Shown piece after piece: positions 45,184 through 55,083 of a stretch of 62,219 nt of DNA. A model generated the notes under the pieces. That model searched no databases. It was not told the DNA's origin and saw only the letters and a list, made by a program, of their open reading frames with translations. A program made the translations under genes and the position numbers. How positions within the stretch are numbered: the stretch's first letter is position 1; every line of letters starts with the position of its first letter. Source of the stretch: Hortaea werneckii (taxonomy: Eukaryota > Ascomycota > Dothideomycetes > Mycosphaerellales > Teratosphaeriaceae); assembly GCA_037044905.1 (NCBI GenBank), contig JBAOKB010000016.1, forward strand, positions 1 to 62,219, written 5' to 3'.

Positions 45184-48100
45184 ATGGAGACTGACGACGG
45201 CAGCACCGAGAGTTGTATCGCTGTCGACTCAGCCTACGAAAGCGGCAGTGACAAGAGCGTCGTGCACGAACACCACGCGGCATTCGGGCACTTCAAACTC
45301 CTCACAGACGCGGTCACCAAAGGCAAAGTGACCAACAAGACCACGTTGATCTCGCTGTACCAGTACGACGGTCGCGGTGGCGACGACGCCCTCCTCGAGA
45401 ACCTGACTGGGATCGTGGAGCCGAAAGTCCGCAGCCGGATCAGGGATATCGACATGAATGTCGCGCAGCCGACGAGATTAGCAGTGGAGAAGCATTGCAA
45501 ATTCCGGCTTACCTACAACAAGCTAGTGAGTTAGTCCTGACTGCGTAGACCGTGTGATAGAGATGCTAATGTATGTCGTAGCTTATCGCGCCAACCGTCC
45601 GCCTAGAGTGTGAGATCCTGGGACAAGGCCCGAGCAAACCTTTGCCGACCCTGGTCCTGGAATGGCACTTCAACGACTATGACGGCAACGAAGCCGGGAT
45701 CCGAGACTTTGGTGTTCACGAGGGGAATTTCCTACATTTCAGAGCCGGACGCCCGACGTCTTCAGGCTTTGGCCGAATTCTCAGACAATTGAGCGAGATC
45801 AGTGACGAGCAGCGTCAAGCTGTCGAATTCCTAGCACTGCTCTGCTATGAGGAGAGGATCAGGTCATTCAAATTCATGCTCGACAAGTCAGGTCTGACGG
45901 CAAGAGACAAGCTCGAGCTCAGCAAGATCTACAACCGTCTTCCTGGCGGCAAGCCGGAAATGTTGCTTCCGTCGATTGGCCGTCGAGAGTATGCTGCCTT
46001 CGTCGCACGCCCCGGTAGCATGCCGATATACGGAGCTGAGAAACAATACGAGATCGGTGCAATGATGAAGACGACACCACCATTCCCCATGGTCACCCTC
46101 CCCGTTGCTGACGTATTCGCCACTCTCGACGAGGCCGCAGCAGAGCTTAGTATGGCCTCCAAGATCACCGAGCGCGAGCGCAACGAGTCCCTCGGTCTAT
46201 GGGCCAGCCCCAGCCCCAAATCGCCTCATCAGGCTACGCTTTACGCGGTCGACGAGCTTCCGATCCTTGGGATCGACTTCGGCAAGTTCAAGTCTTTGCA
46301 AGGAGCGGACAAGTTCACGCTTCCTGACCGTCTGTATGCCGACATATCCTTCTCGTTGCCTCGTGGATACAGCACAAAGTACGCTGCCTTCCACTATCCG
46401 AACGCCTTGGGACTTCCGCGGCACGACGCCTACTTCGTCATCACATCGGTTGACAGGAGCCATTTCGGGAAATTCTGCCACGACCTCAAAGCCGAGTCGG
46501 CAGCCTGTAAAGCTGGGAATCCAGTAGCCGAGCGTCCCACGGCTGCCGAGCGACCACGGTTCGAAGTGACAGTGCAGCCGCATTACAACAGCTTCACAAG
46601 CAACGGGCAGCTTAAGACCGTGGGTCTACTTTGTCAGGAAGATGCAAACCAGCGTTGGCATCGCATCCTGCTCAATCAGCTGCACGAGGCAATCGAAGAG
46701 ATCGATATGACCGAGGGGGCCGGTGTAAGCAAGAAGGAGAAAGACGACGCGTACCAGCAGCTTGTCAATTTCATGACATGGAATGCTGAGCAGCTGAAGG
46801 TCATCGAAGGGATTCGTAGAGCACCTGATGGCATGCTGGTTGTACTAGGTCCTGCAGGCACTGGCAAAGTAAGTCTCTCTCCAGATCCCAGAAACGCAAG
46901 ACATGACAAGGAACCACTAACAAACTTATGACAGACATCGCTGCAGGAGGCTCTAGCGGTCTATTTCTGGCGCTTAGGGTACCACGTCCTGGCGCTTGCG
47001 CCAGCGAACAGCAATGCCGACCATCTAACTCGTCTCATGCTTAAGCAAGCCGTGGAGGGCTTACGCTGCCACCGCCTCTACCCAAGCTCTCGGGATCTCG
47101 GTCTAGACAAGATGGAAGAGGGCCAAGCGGAACACCGGAAAGTCGGTCACCAGGACGGGAATGCTACCGGCTCGCATGAGTTCTTCTTCCTGCTTGCTGG
47201 CATGGAGGAGCACAGGAACGAGAAGGCCACGGCTCGAGACTGTGGTGTAGAGCAGGCTGTCTATGATGAGGCTCTGAAGGGGGGACTCTCTCTTGTGAAA
47301 CATCTTAGAACATTCGATCCCGACGAGAGCCGGTTCATCGATGAAGATGTCGACGTCTGGAAGGTCTTTCGTGACGGCATTCGCGAGTGGCAAGACATCC
47401 AGAAGCACAATGAGGAGATGCGGCGCTCCAATGCCAAGCTGAAGCCTGGTGACAGAGATCGGAAACCGTTGAAGAAGCTGCCATCATTTCAGAAGGCGAG
47501 GATGGACAAGGCTTATTGTTGGTGCAAAGCGCACATTGTTTCCGAGACCCGCTTCATGATCACCACCACTGGCAATGCACGTTCGGCGGAGCTTCTGGAG
47601 CATTTTGGAAGAGACATGGACGGCAAAAACACGTGCAAAGGCATGATCGTCTTTGTAGACGAAGCGTGCAAGGACCAGGAGGTCAACGTGTGGGCGCCTA
47701 TTGTATGCGAGGCATGGGCTGATAAGGTGAAGGGTGTTGTTCTGTTTGGTGACGAGAAGTAGTATCTCATTAACCTGCGTAGTGTACGATTGTGCTGACA
47801 ATGTCCACAGGCAGCTGAACCCGACCAATACGAATGCGAAGACCGAGGGGAACAAGCCGAAGTTCAATCCGTATAGCGATCGTTGGAGCCTTCCATTGCC
47901 GACCAGATTGGTTCGTCAAGGATTCCCCTACGTCGCGCTGAGGACCCAGATGCGCATGGTGAGATAGCATTTGAAGCCTCGTTAGATAGGCTATTACTGA
48001 CAACTTGCAGCATAAGGATCTAGCGAGCTTTGTGAGTCGCTCCTTCTATGAGGGCACACTGGCCAACGGTATTGGTACCGACGTCACCTTAGAGGAGCGC

Positions 48101-48880
48101 GAACCAGGTCTGCAAAAGGTGTTGACTCGCATAATCGCCGACCAAATCGCCGACCCTGCCGCTGCCGAGAAGTACCTGGAAGACGAGAGCGAGGAAAAGG
48201 CTCGTCAGCATTGGATTGAGCTCAGTGAAAAGGATATCGGAGAGCAGTCTATGAACGACCGTGGCTCCCGCTGTTACAAGGCGTTCGCAGATGTCTTCTT
48301 CGACAGCATATTTCCTGGTCTCCACAAACATTTCGGTGACAGACTTGAGGCCAATGTGATGGTGATTTGTGCCTACAGTCATGCCGCAAGTACCCCTCCC
48401 CAGATGCCAATTCAGGCCGGTTGCTAACTCAGCTATAGAAGCACTGCTGGGAAGAGAAAGCCGAGATATTTCGCAAAAAGTCGAACCTGACCACGGCGGA
48501 GCTGCCAAAGATCATGGCGGAGTCGCCAAAGATCATGACCATCGATTTGAGCCAGGGCCAGGAGTCCTTCATGACAATCATCGACGGCTCCTTCAAGTAC
48601 CGCGATCGTGTCGGTAAGGCAGAATATAAATTCACAGTTCATCCTTCTCAGCTAACTTCTCATAGGATTCATGGCCGACGAGGGTCGATGCAATGTAGCG
48701 CTCTCCCGTGCGAAAGGCGTCCGCTGGGTGATTAGTGGTCCAATGTCATACCATCCGTGGAGATCTCATAAACAGGCAGATAACAGTCCCTTCCCCAAAC
48801 TCCACGACGAGCTCCAACCGAAAGGAATGGTGCACCTCTTCGCAAAGGGAAAGAAGGCGAGAGCGGATGATTTGGCGTAG
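45184..48880 (+). CDS. SF1 helicase of the UPF1/SEN1-like group
   Basis: Seven exons are proposed: 45184-45525, 45582-46868, 46935-47758, 47811-47958, 48011-48385, 48439-48613 and 48666-48880. All junctions join in frame for about 1121 residues. Helicase motifs appear in order: Walker A GPAGTGKT (Lys543, split by intron 2), ALAPANSNADHL (Ia), FVDEA (II), FGDEKQLNPT (III), LRTQMRMHKDLASFVSRSFY (IV region), MTIDLSQGQES (V) and GFMADEGRCNVALSRAK (VI). The first ~530 residues have no recognised domain. Intron 48386-48438 is a GC-AG intron (GCAAGT donor). SF1B helicases of this group unwind RNA or DNA:RNA duplexes; this is not clearly UPF1, SEN1 or DNA2, and resembles the fungus-expanded paralogues. 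Confidence 0.85.
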
Positions 48881-50431
48881 TCACCTTGTGTGACGAGCGC
48901 AGCGAAATGCGATACAACGGTTTGCAGGGGCAGTATTTCTCCTGAGCTCGGTTACGGGCGATGGAGAAGCTGCTCGCAACTGTTACTGATTGCCGCTTGG
49001 CCAGCTGGCCTTGCGACCGCGAAATGCGATAAGTAAATCGGCGAATGGCGAATCCGAGCATGGCACCTCTCGCGATGCTCGGTCAGGGTCGTTTGCCAGG
49101 TAGAACATGTACCGACGAGATGGCGACAGCCACACGCAGGCAATCGAGTTTATTGCTTCCTTTACACACACTTTTCCTTCCTGCCAGAAACATTCATACG
49201 TAGCGCAGTGCTTCGTCTTAGTACGACACGCCGATATCAGACATCTGTCACTCGTGCGAATCGCCTACGTCCACGGCTTCGGCGGCCACAGGACGACTTG
49301 CTTTCGTATAGATCAAGACGCATATCACTCGTCGGCCGTAATCGTTTGGGCAGCCTCCTCTGATTGGCTGCGCGTTAAGCTTCGTGCTGTATGCCGATAG
49401 CGATGACACTGTAGGAATAATGGATGGAGCTCGCCTCGCAAGGAGCTCGCATTGTTGGGAGAGCTGCCTGGTAGCCGTTCGTGAGGGGAAGCATCATGAG
49501 CTCTATCGTGTGAGGCGTGACAGGACGAACAATAGGTATTGTAGCCCAGACCTTACGGCCGAAGCCCGCTGTTTGGGCTCCTTCGGCAAGTACGGCTTAG
49601 ACAGAGCGAGGGGACGATTGTTCTGGAAGGCGTCCGGTCCCTGGTTTCCCCAGAAATCCGCCGGCGCCACCCGCTACCGTGCTAGCCCCGTTTCGAGTGT
49701 ATCGAGTGGCAGAAACGACGCGGGAGTTGGGGTCGATCGGGCGGGCGTAAGAAGCTGCAAGTCAATCGTGCGGTTGGTGAAGGGGGGCAAAGGGGACGCA
49801 GGCTGTCCGCCCCGCTTCTCTGCCAATGGCTGTGGCGCGGTGCCTGGCAGGAGACGCGTGGTGGGATTCGTGGGAAAGTGGTGCCACCTCTGACAGCGTC
49901 GGGCGCCAGATGACGAAAATCCTCAACCGCTTTTTCTCCGTCCAGCGCTGGTGTCGGGGCCAATCAGCGGCGAGCAGGCAGGCACTTTCGGCCGCATTCC
50001 ACGAGCACGGCGAGCTGGACAGGCGGGAAGACCCTGGCGCCGCTTCACCGCCCGCATCTCGGCTTGGCTGGAAGTTGCCCTGGACCTGCGCTTGTGAGGG
50101 TCGGCAAACCAAAAGCGCAAGATCTGTTGAGCTACGGACGATATCGCCTCGTCCCCACCATCGCTGTTTCAATCCGCCACGGGACAAAACCGTCGCCTCT
50201 GCCACCTGTCTTCCTTTTTGCCTACTTGCACTTGCCTACCTGCAAGCTCATTCACCACCACTGTCCCAAAGCGACACGCCGACCACCCGACTTTCGTTCA
50301 CCGTGCGGAAGTGGGCCTTCACTATTTCTGATCGCTCATCACACTTGAGCATCACCTTACCACGAGCGATTTCGACACCTCGGGATTCATCTCTACTCGG
50401 TAGCAGTCAAGCTACCTCAATCCACCACACG
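48881..50431. other. Long intergenic region and leader of OLE1
   Basis: About 1.5 kb. From an ATG at 49826 the frame of the desaturase is open all the way to its normal start. This upstream translation (rich in Arg, Ser, Trp and Cys) has no desaturase character and is taken as leader, though an extended product cannot be excluded. Nothing else was recognised. Confidence 0.5.
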
Positions 50432-51883
50432 ATGCCTTCGCATCAACCGACGTCCGGCATGCCGGCTGTCGACCCAGCCAAGCTGTCTCACATCCCCAGC
50501 GCTGAGTCGAAGCCAGCACCGCAAGAGCCGGTCAGGAACAAGAACTACGACCCGAAGAAGCCACACATCACCGAGACCCCGTTGACCAAGAAGAACTGGT
50601 ACAAGCATGTCAACTGGCTCAATGTCGTCCTCATCGTCGGCATTCCCATCGCCGGTCTCATCACCGCCACGTGGACGCCGCTGAGGTGGCAGACCGCTGT
50701 CTGGGCAGTTGCATACTACTTCGCTACCGGCCTCGGTATCACCGCCGGCTACCACCGGCTGTGGGCTCACACCTCCTACTCTGCTTCTCTCCCGCTTAAG
50801 ATCTACCTGGCTGCTGTTGGTGGCGGTGCCGTTGAGGGTTCCATCAGATGGTGGGCTCGCGACCACCGTGCGCACCACCGCTACACCGACACCGACAAGG
50901 ACCCGTACAGCGTCAGGAAGGGTCTGCTTTACTCGCACTTCGGCTGGATGATCATGAAGCAGAACCCGAAGAGAATTGGCCGCACCGACATCTCTGACTT
51001 GAACGACGATGCCGTTGTCGTCTGGCAGCACAAGCACTACCTCAAGGTCGTCCTCTTCATGGGCTTGATCTTCCCATGCTTGGTCAGCGGTCTCGGCTGG
51101 GGTGACTGGATGGGCGGCTTCATCTACGCCGGTATCCTGCGCATCTTCTTCGTTCAGCAGGCTACTTTCTGTGTGAACTCTCTCGCACACTGGCTCGGCG
51201 ACCAGCCATTCGACGACCGCAACAGCCCTCGCGACCACGTCATCACTGCCCTCGTCACGCTCGGAGAGGGCTACCACAACTTCCACCACGAGTTCCCGTC
51301 TGACTACCGCAACGCGATCGAGTGGCACCAGTACGACCCGACCAAGTGGTCCATCTGGGCCTGGAAGCAGCTCGGCCTCGCGTACGACCTGAAGCAGTTC
51401 CGCGCCAACGAGATTGAGAAGGGCCGTCTCCAGCAGCAGCAGAAGAAGCTCGACCAGAAGCGCGCCAAGCTCGACTGGGGTGTGCCGCTTGAGCAGCTGC
51501 CCGTCCTCGAATGGGATGACTACGTTGACCAGTGCCAGAACGGCCGTGGCCTGATCGCCGTCGCCGGTGTCGTCCACGACGTGACCGACTTCATCGCCGA
51601 CCACCCCGGTGGCAAGGCCATGATCAAGAGCGGGATCGGCAAGGACGCTACCGCCATGTTCAACGGCGGCGTCTACAACCACTCCAACGCCGCCCACAAC
51701 CTGCTCTCCACCATGCGTGTCGGTGTCATCCGCGGCGGCATGGAAGTCGAGATCTGGAAGCGCGCCAACAACGACGGCAAGGGCTCCATGATTGTCAAGG
51801 ACGAGAACGGTCAGAGGATCGTGCGGGCTGGCGAGCAGGTCACTAAGGTCTATGACCCGCCTGCGAGCGCTGGTGCGGCATAG
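50432..51883 (+). CDS. OLE1: Acyl-CoA delta-9 desaturase with fused cytochrome b5
   Basis: This intron-free gene encodes 483 residues from the ATG at 50432. The membrane desaturase domain shows the three histidine boxes: HRLWAH at 108-113, DHRAHH at 144-149 and HNFHH at 282-286, with hydrophobic spans between them (VVLIVGIPIAGLITATW and later VVLFMGLIFPCLVSGLG). The C terminus carries cytochrome b5 (~365-450) with the heme HPGG motif at 391-394 and a second His in YNHSNAAHN. This is the layout of yeast Ole1: it makes oleoyl- and palmitoleoyl-CoA in the ER membrane, taking electrons through its own b5 domain. Codon use is strongly C-biased at third positions, as in highly expressed fungal genes. 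Confidence 0.95.
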   Translation: MPSHQPTSGMPAVDPAKLSHIPSAESKPAPQEPVRNKNYDPKKPHITETPLTKKNWYKHVNWLNVVLIVGIPIAGLITATWTPLRWQTAVWAVAYYFATGLGITAGYHRLWAHTSYSASLPLKIYLAAVGGGAVEGSIRWWARDHRAHHRYTDTDKDPYSVRKGLLYSHFGWMIMKQNPKRIGRTDISDLNDDAVVVWQHKHYLKVVLFMGLIFPCLVSGLGWGDWMGGFIYAGILRIFFVQQATFCVNSLAHWLGDQPFDDRNSPRDHVITALVTLGEGYHNFHHEFPSDYRNAIEWHQYDPTKWSIWAWKQLGLAYDLKQFRANEIEKGRLQQQQKKLDQKRAKLDWGVPLEQLPVLEWDDYVDQCQNGRGLIAVAGVVHDVTDFIADHPGGKAMIKSGIGKDATAMFNGGVYNHSNAAHNLLSTMRVGVIRGGMEVEIWKRANNDGKGSMIVKDENGQRIVRAGEQVTKVYDPPASAGAA

Positions 51884-53271
51884 ACTGGGCTTGAAAACAT
51901 CAGTCCGATGCTTTTGTTGTTCTTTCTTTTCCTTTGGCGCGTTTATAGCGAATCAGATGAGCTGGGCGTGAGGTATATGGGAAGCGGGGGAAAAAGAGTT
52001 GTGAGAAAGATGGGGAATGATTCTTACGGTCGTTTTGTTGTTTTCCTCGAATCCAAATACTATGGCTGCGAAGCCGACTACAGACTCTACTCGTATGAGA
52101 TTACCTACCTATATCTTACGAACCACCTCATCTTCCCTGCCATAATGTTTCACTGTGGTTGATTTGGTCGATGATTACTCACGTTCTCTCTCTTTTGTGT
52201 GCCCCTAAACCGTAGCTGCAGTTCCTCGGGCTCCCGTTCCTTTCCTTCATGTAATGCGTTACGAAACCGCGACTATGCGGATTACAGGGATGGGCAATGG
52301 TATGACATGCAGGGCTTACGAGCTCGATTACATGTCATGTCCCTCGTGGTCCCCACCAGGCTCTACGGATCATCATTGTAATGATTGACTAACACAGCGC
52401 GGGCATCGGCTGGCTCTGCTGCAGAGTCCTTTCTTGTGCCCATTGGCGCTGTGGTCGGGGCCCCATGATGAGTTGGACTGCGTACTTACTACTCCTGGTG
52501 CTGCATGTGGTCCGTCCTAGAGTCATAACGTGTAGTACATGCAGGTAGCAAAGAGCTAAGTCAGCTGCGAGCGTGCAGTCGTTTTTATCTCCCTCTCTTT
52601 CTCTCCATCTCTCTCGCGCGCGCGCTCGCTCGAATCTCATGAGAGCATGCAGTCCAAGGATGCATGCTTATACATAAACGGCGGGGCTTCCGTGGGACGG
52701 AAAACCTGCAAGGCTTCTATCTCCGTTCCCAGACGGAGGTAGGATGTTCTCATGTTCTCACCAACGAGCAGATTTACCGATACGAAACGCCCATCTCCCG
52801 GGTCGACCTCCTTGCAATCAGGTCGTCTAGATTGACGCTCAAAGACGAGAATCAGCATAATGGGAGACTTTCGCTGTCGGATTGCAGGCGAGGGCCGGGG
52901 AAACGGGTTGGTCATCATGCAGGTGGGATGTTTGGGGACCTCGAGCTTCTTCTTTAAGTCCGAAGCTTGACATCACGACCCGCTTAGTTGTCAGTGGGAA
53001 GAGAGCTCGAGCTGGGCCCTTTTTTTGGCCTTCACAAGGGTACCACGGAGGGTGAATACATCATTGTCGGTAGGTGAGAAAGGGTAGCATGTGTTATGAC
53101 AAAGCTGGGTGCATATTTAAGTTGAACCATCTTTCCTGTGTCTCCTTCCCTATCACATTTACTCGCTTAGATCTGTCTTGTTATCCAGCCGTGCCGAACA
53201 ACTTACCACGGACCATTGAACCTACCCCATTGACCCAGTAGAAAAGAGGAAACCAGAACAAGAAGAACATA
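51884..53271. other. Long intergenic region
   Basis: About 1.4 kb has no gene I can support. It includes a short CT/CG-rich simple tract at 52590-52632 and the promoter of the next gene, with several A-rich blocks just before the start codon. Confidence 0.5.
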
Positions 53272-54410
53272 ATGTCTCACAACCAACCCGGTAACCAAGC
53301 CGCCTGGCTCGACGGCGCCAACAAGCCGCTCCGTGTCGCCGCAGCCGACATGCCCAAGCCCGGCGCCGAGGACTTGATCGTGCGCGTCTTCGCTACCGCC
53401 GTCAACCCCGTGGACTGGAAGATCCAGGACTACGGCATCTTCGTGCAGAAGTGGCCGACGATCCTGGGCTGCGATATCGCCGGCGAAGTCGTCGAGGCTG
53501 GGGATAAGGTCCAGAGGTTTAAGAAGGGGGATCGGGTCACTGCGTATGTTTTTCCCTCCTTCCTTCCTTCCTTTCTACATCTCCCTCCTGCATCCACACC
53601 TTGAAAAGAGATCGAGACTGGAAAGCTAACACGACACCCAAAAGCCACTGCACCAGCCTCGCAACCGGCGACCCGCAAGACGGCGGCTTCCAACACTTCG
53701 CCCGCGTCCCGAGCCACACCTCCGCGCACCTCCCGGCCTCCATCACCTACGCCCAAGGCTCCGTCCTGCCACTCGCAGTCGACACGGCGCTCGTAGGCCT
53801 CTGCTCCCCGGCCGCAGAAAGCAAAGGTCTCGGGCTCCCGCTCCCGTCCCTCAACCCCTCCCCCTCCAACAAAACCCTCGTAGTCTGGGGCGGCAGCTCG
53901 TCCGTCGGCGCGCTCGCAACCCAACTCGCGACCGCCGCGGGCGCCAAAGTGATCACGACCGCGTCGGCGCACAACTTCGACTTCTGCCGGTCCTGCGGCG
54001 CCGTGGAGGTCGTGGACTACAAGTCCGGCACGGTCGTCGACGAAGTCGTCTCCGCGGTGCAGAAAGCCGGCGGGGACTTCGTAGGCGTGTACGACGCCAT
54101 TTCCGCGGCGGACCAGAGCTTCAACTCCACTGTCCCGATCCTCGAGAAGCTCGGCGGAGGCGTGCTATCCGTGGTGCTAGGTCCGCCGGAGAAGGTGCCG
54201 AGTTCGGTGAAGGTGGCGAGCGTGTTTGGGATTAACCCGCTCACGCACCCGGTCTGGGAAGGGTATATTACGCCGGCGTTGGAGCAGGGGAAGTTGATGG
54301 CGGTGCCGGAGCCGTTGGTGGTGGGCAAGGGGCTCGAGAGCGTGCAGAAGGGGTTGCAGAAAAATAAGGAGGGGGTTTCGGCGAAGAAGGTTGTTATTGA
54401 GCTTGCGTAG
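53272..54410 (+). CDS. MDR-family zinc-independent oxidoreductase (enoyl-reductase-like)
   Basis: Two exons, 53272-53543 and 53645-54410, flank intron 53544-53644 (GTATGT, branch GCTAACAC, AAAG, 101 nt). The product is about 345 residues. The N-terminal GroES-like domain contains VNPVDWKIQDYGIFVQKWPTILGCDIAGEVVEAG and FKKGDRVTAH, and lacks the Cys/His set that binds catalytic zinc in alcohol dehydrogenases. The Rossmann part has TLVVWGGSSSVGALATQLATAAGAKVITTAS for NADPH binding. This matches fungal ToxD/enoyl-reductase-like proteins, some of which act in trans with polyketide synthases. No polyketide genes lie within reach in the window, so a general quinone or enal reductase role is equally plausible. 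Confidence 0.88.
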
Positions 54411-55083
54411 AGAAGAGAGTGTGTAAGGTCTGCTGAATGGGTCCTAATTTGGAGGAAAAGGAAAAAGTGAATCGTCATTGGTGATTACGAGCTTCTCATG
54501 TTGCTAGCCTGTTCACGAAAGGATGGCCCCGGGTCGTTCTTGGTGAACGATGATAATGATAATATGAATGAAAAAGATGAACTGAGGCTTCGGGTTGACA
54601 CATGCATTCGTACGATCGATGGCACCTTGGTAAGCTGACACCCAAGAGGTCGACGCTGAGCCCATTCTCTCCCAAGAGCCTCACAAAGATTTACTATAAA
54701 TATGGTGGCGAAAGTCTTGGAAGGCAAGGCAGTACGCCTCGATATAGGCCCACACTTTCCTCCCCAATTACTTCCCCGTTGACCTATACCCTTTCCCTTT
54801 CCTCCAATCGCAAAGCACGGGACCGGGCCAGAAGACTCAGCCAGGCCAAGAAGTTTTTCGTGCGATGTTGAATCTTCCCGACCAGAAGCTGCCCTCCCCC
54901 CTCCCCCGGGCAACCAAACAAGCCGTCTTCCCCCTTGGCTCTGACTGCCTTCCTAGTCTAACTACAACTCTCAGTTCTCTCCCCTGCTTCGCACTCAGAC
55001 TCAGGAAACTAAGTCTCGTCCCTTTGGCACCCGGACATCTCCTTCCACCCATTAATTCGAGAACCGAAGAAAGAAGAATCCCT
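54411..55083. other. Convergent intergenic region
   Basis: This lies between the oxidoreductase (plus) and the augmin-like gene (minus). Short open frames without domains are present on both strands; nothing else was seen. Confidence 0.5.

Noticed and set aside
50417..51697. 426-codon open frame antisense to OLE1
   Set aside because: A shadow of the strongly third-position-biased OLE1 gene; no recognisable protein features.
52590..52640. CT/CG simple-sequence stretch as a possible special element
   Set aside because: It is short low-complexity DNA without symmetry or repeat units beyond dinucleotides.
53272..54410. Oxidoreductase as part of a secondary-metabolite cluster
   Set aside because: Neighbours are a lipid desaturase and an augmin-like gene; no polyketide or peptide synthetase, transporter or pathway regulator is nearby.
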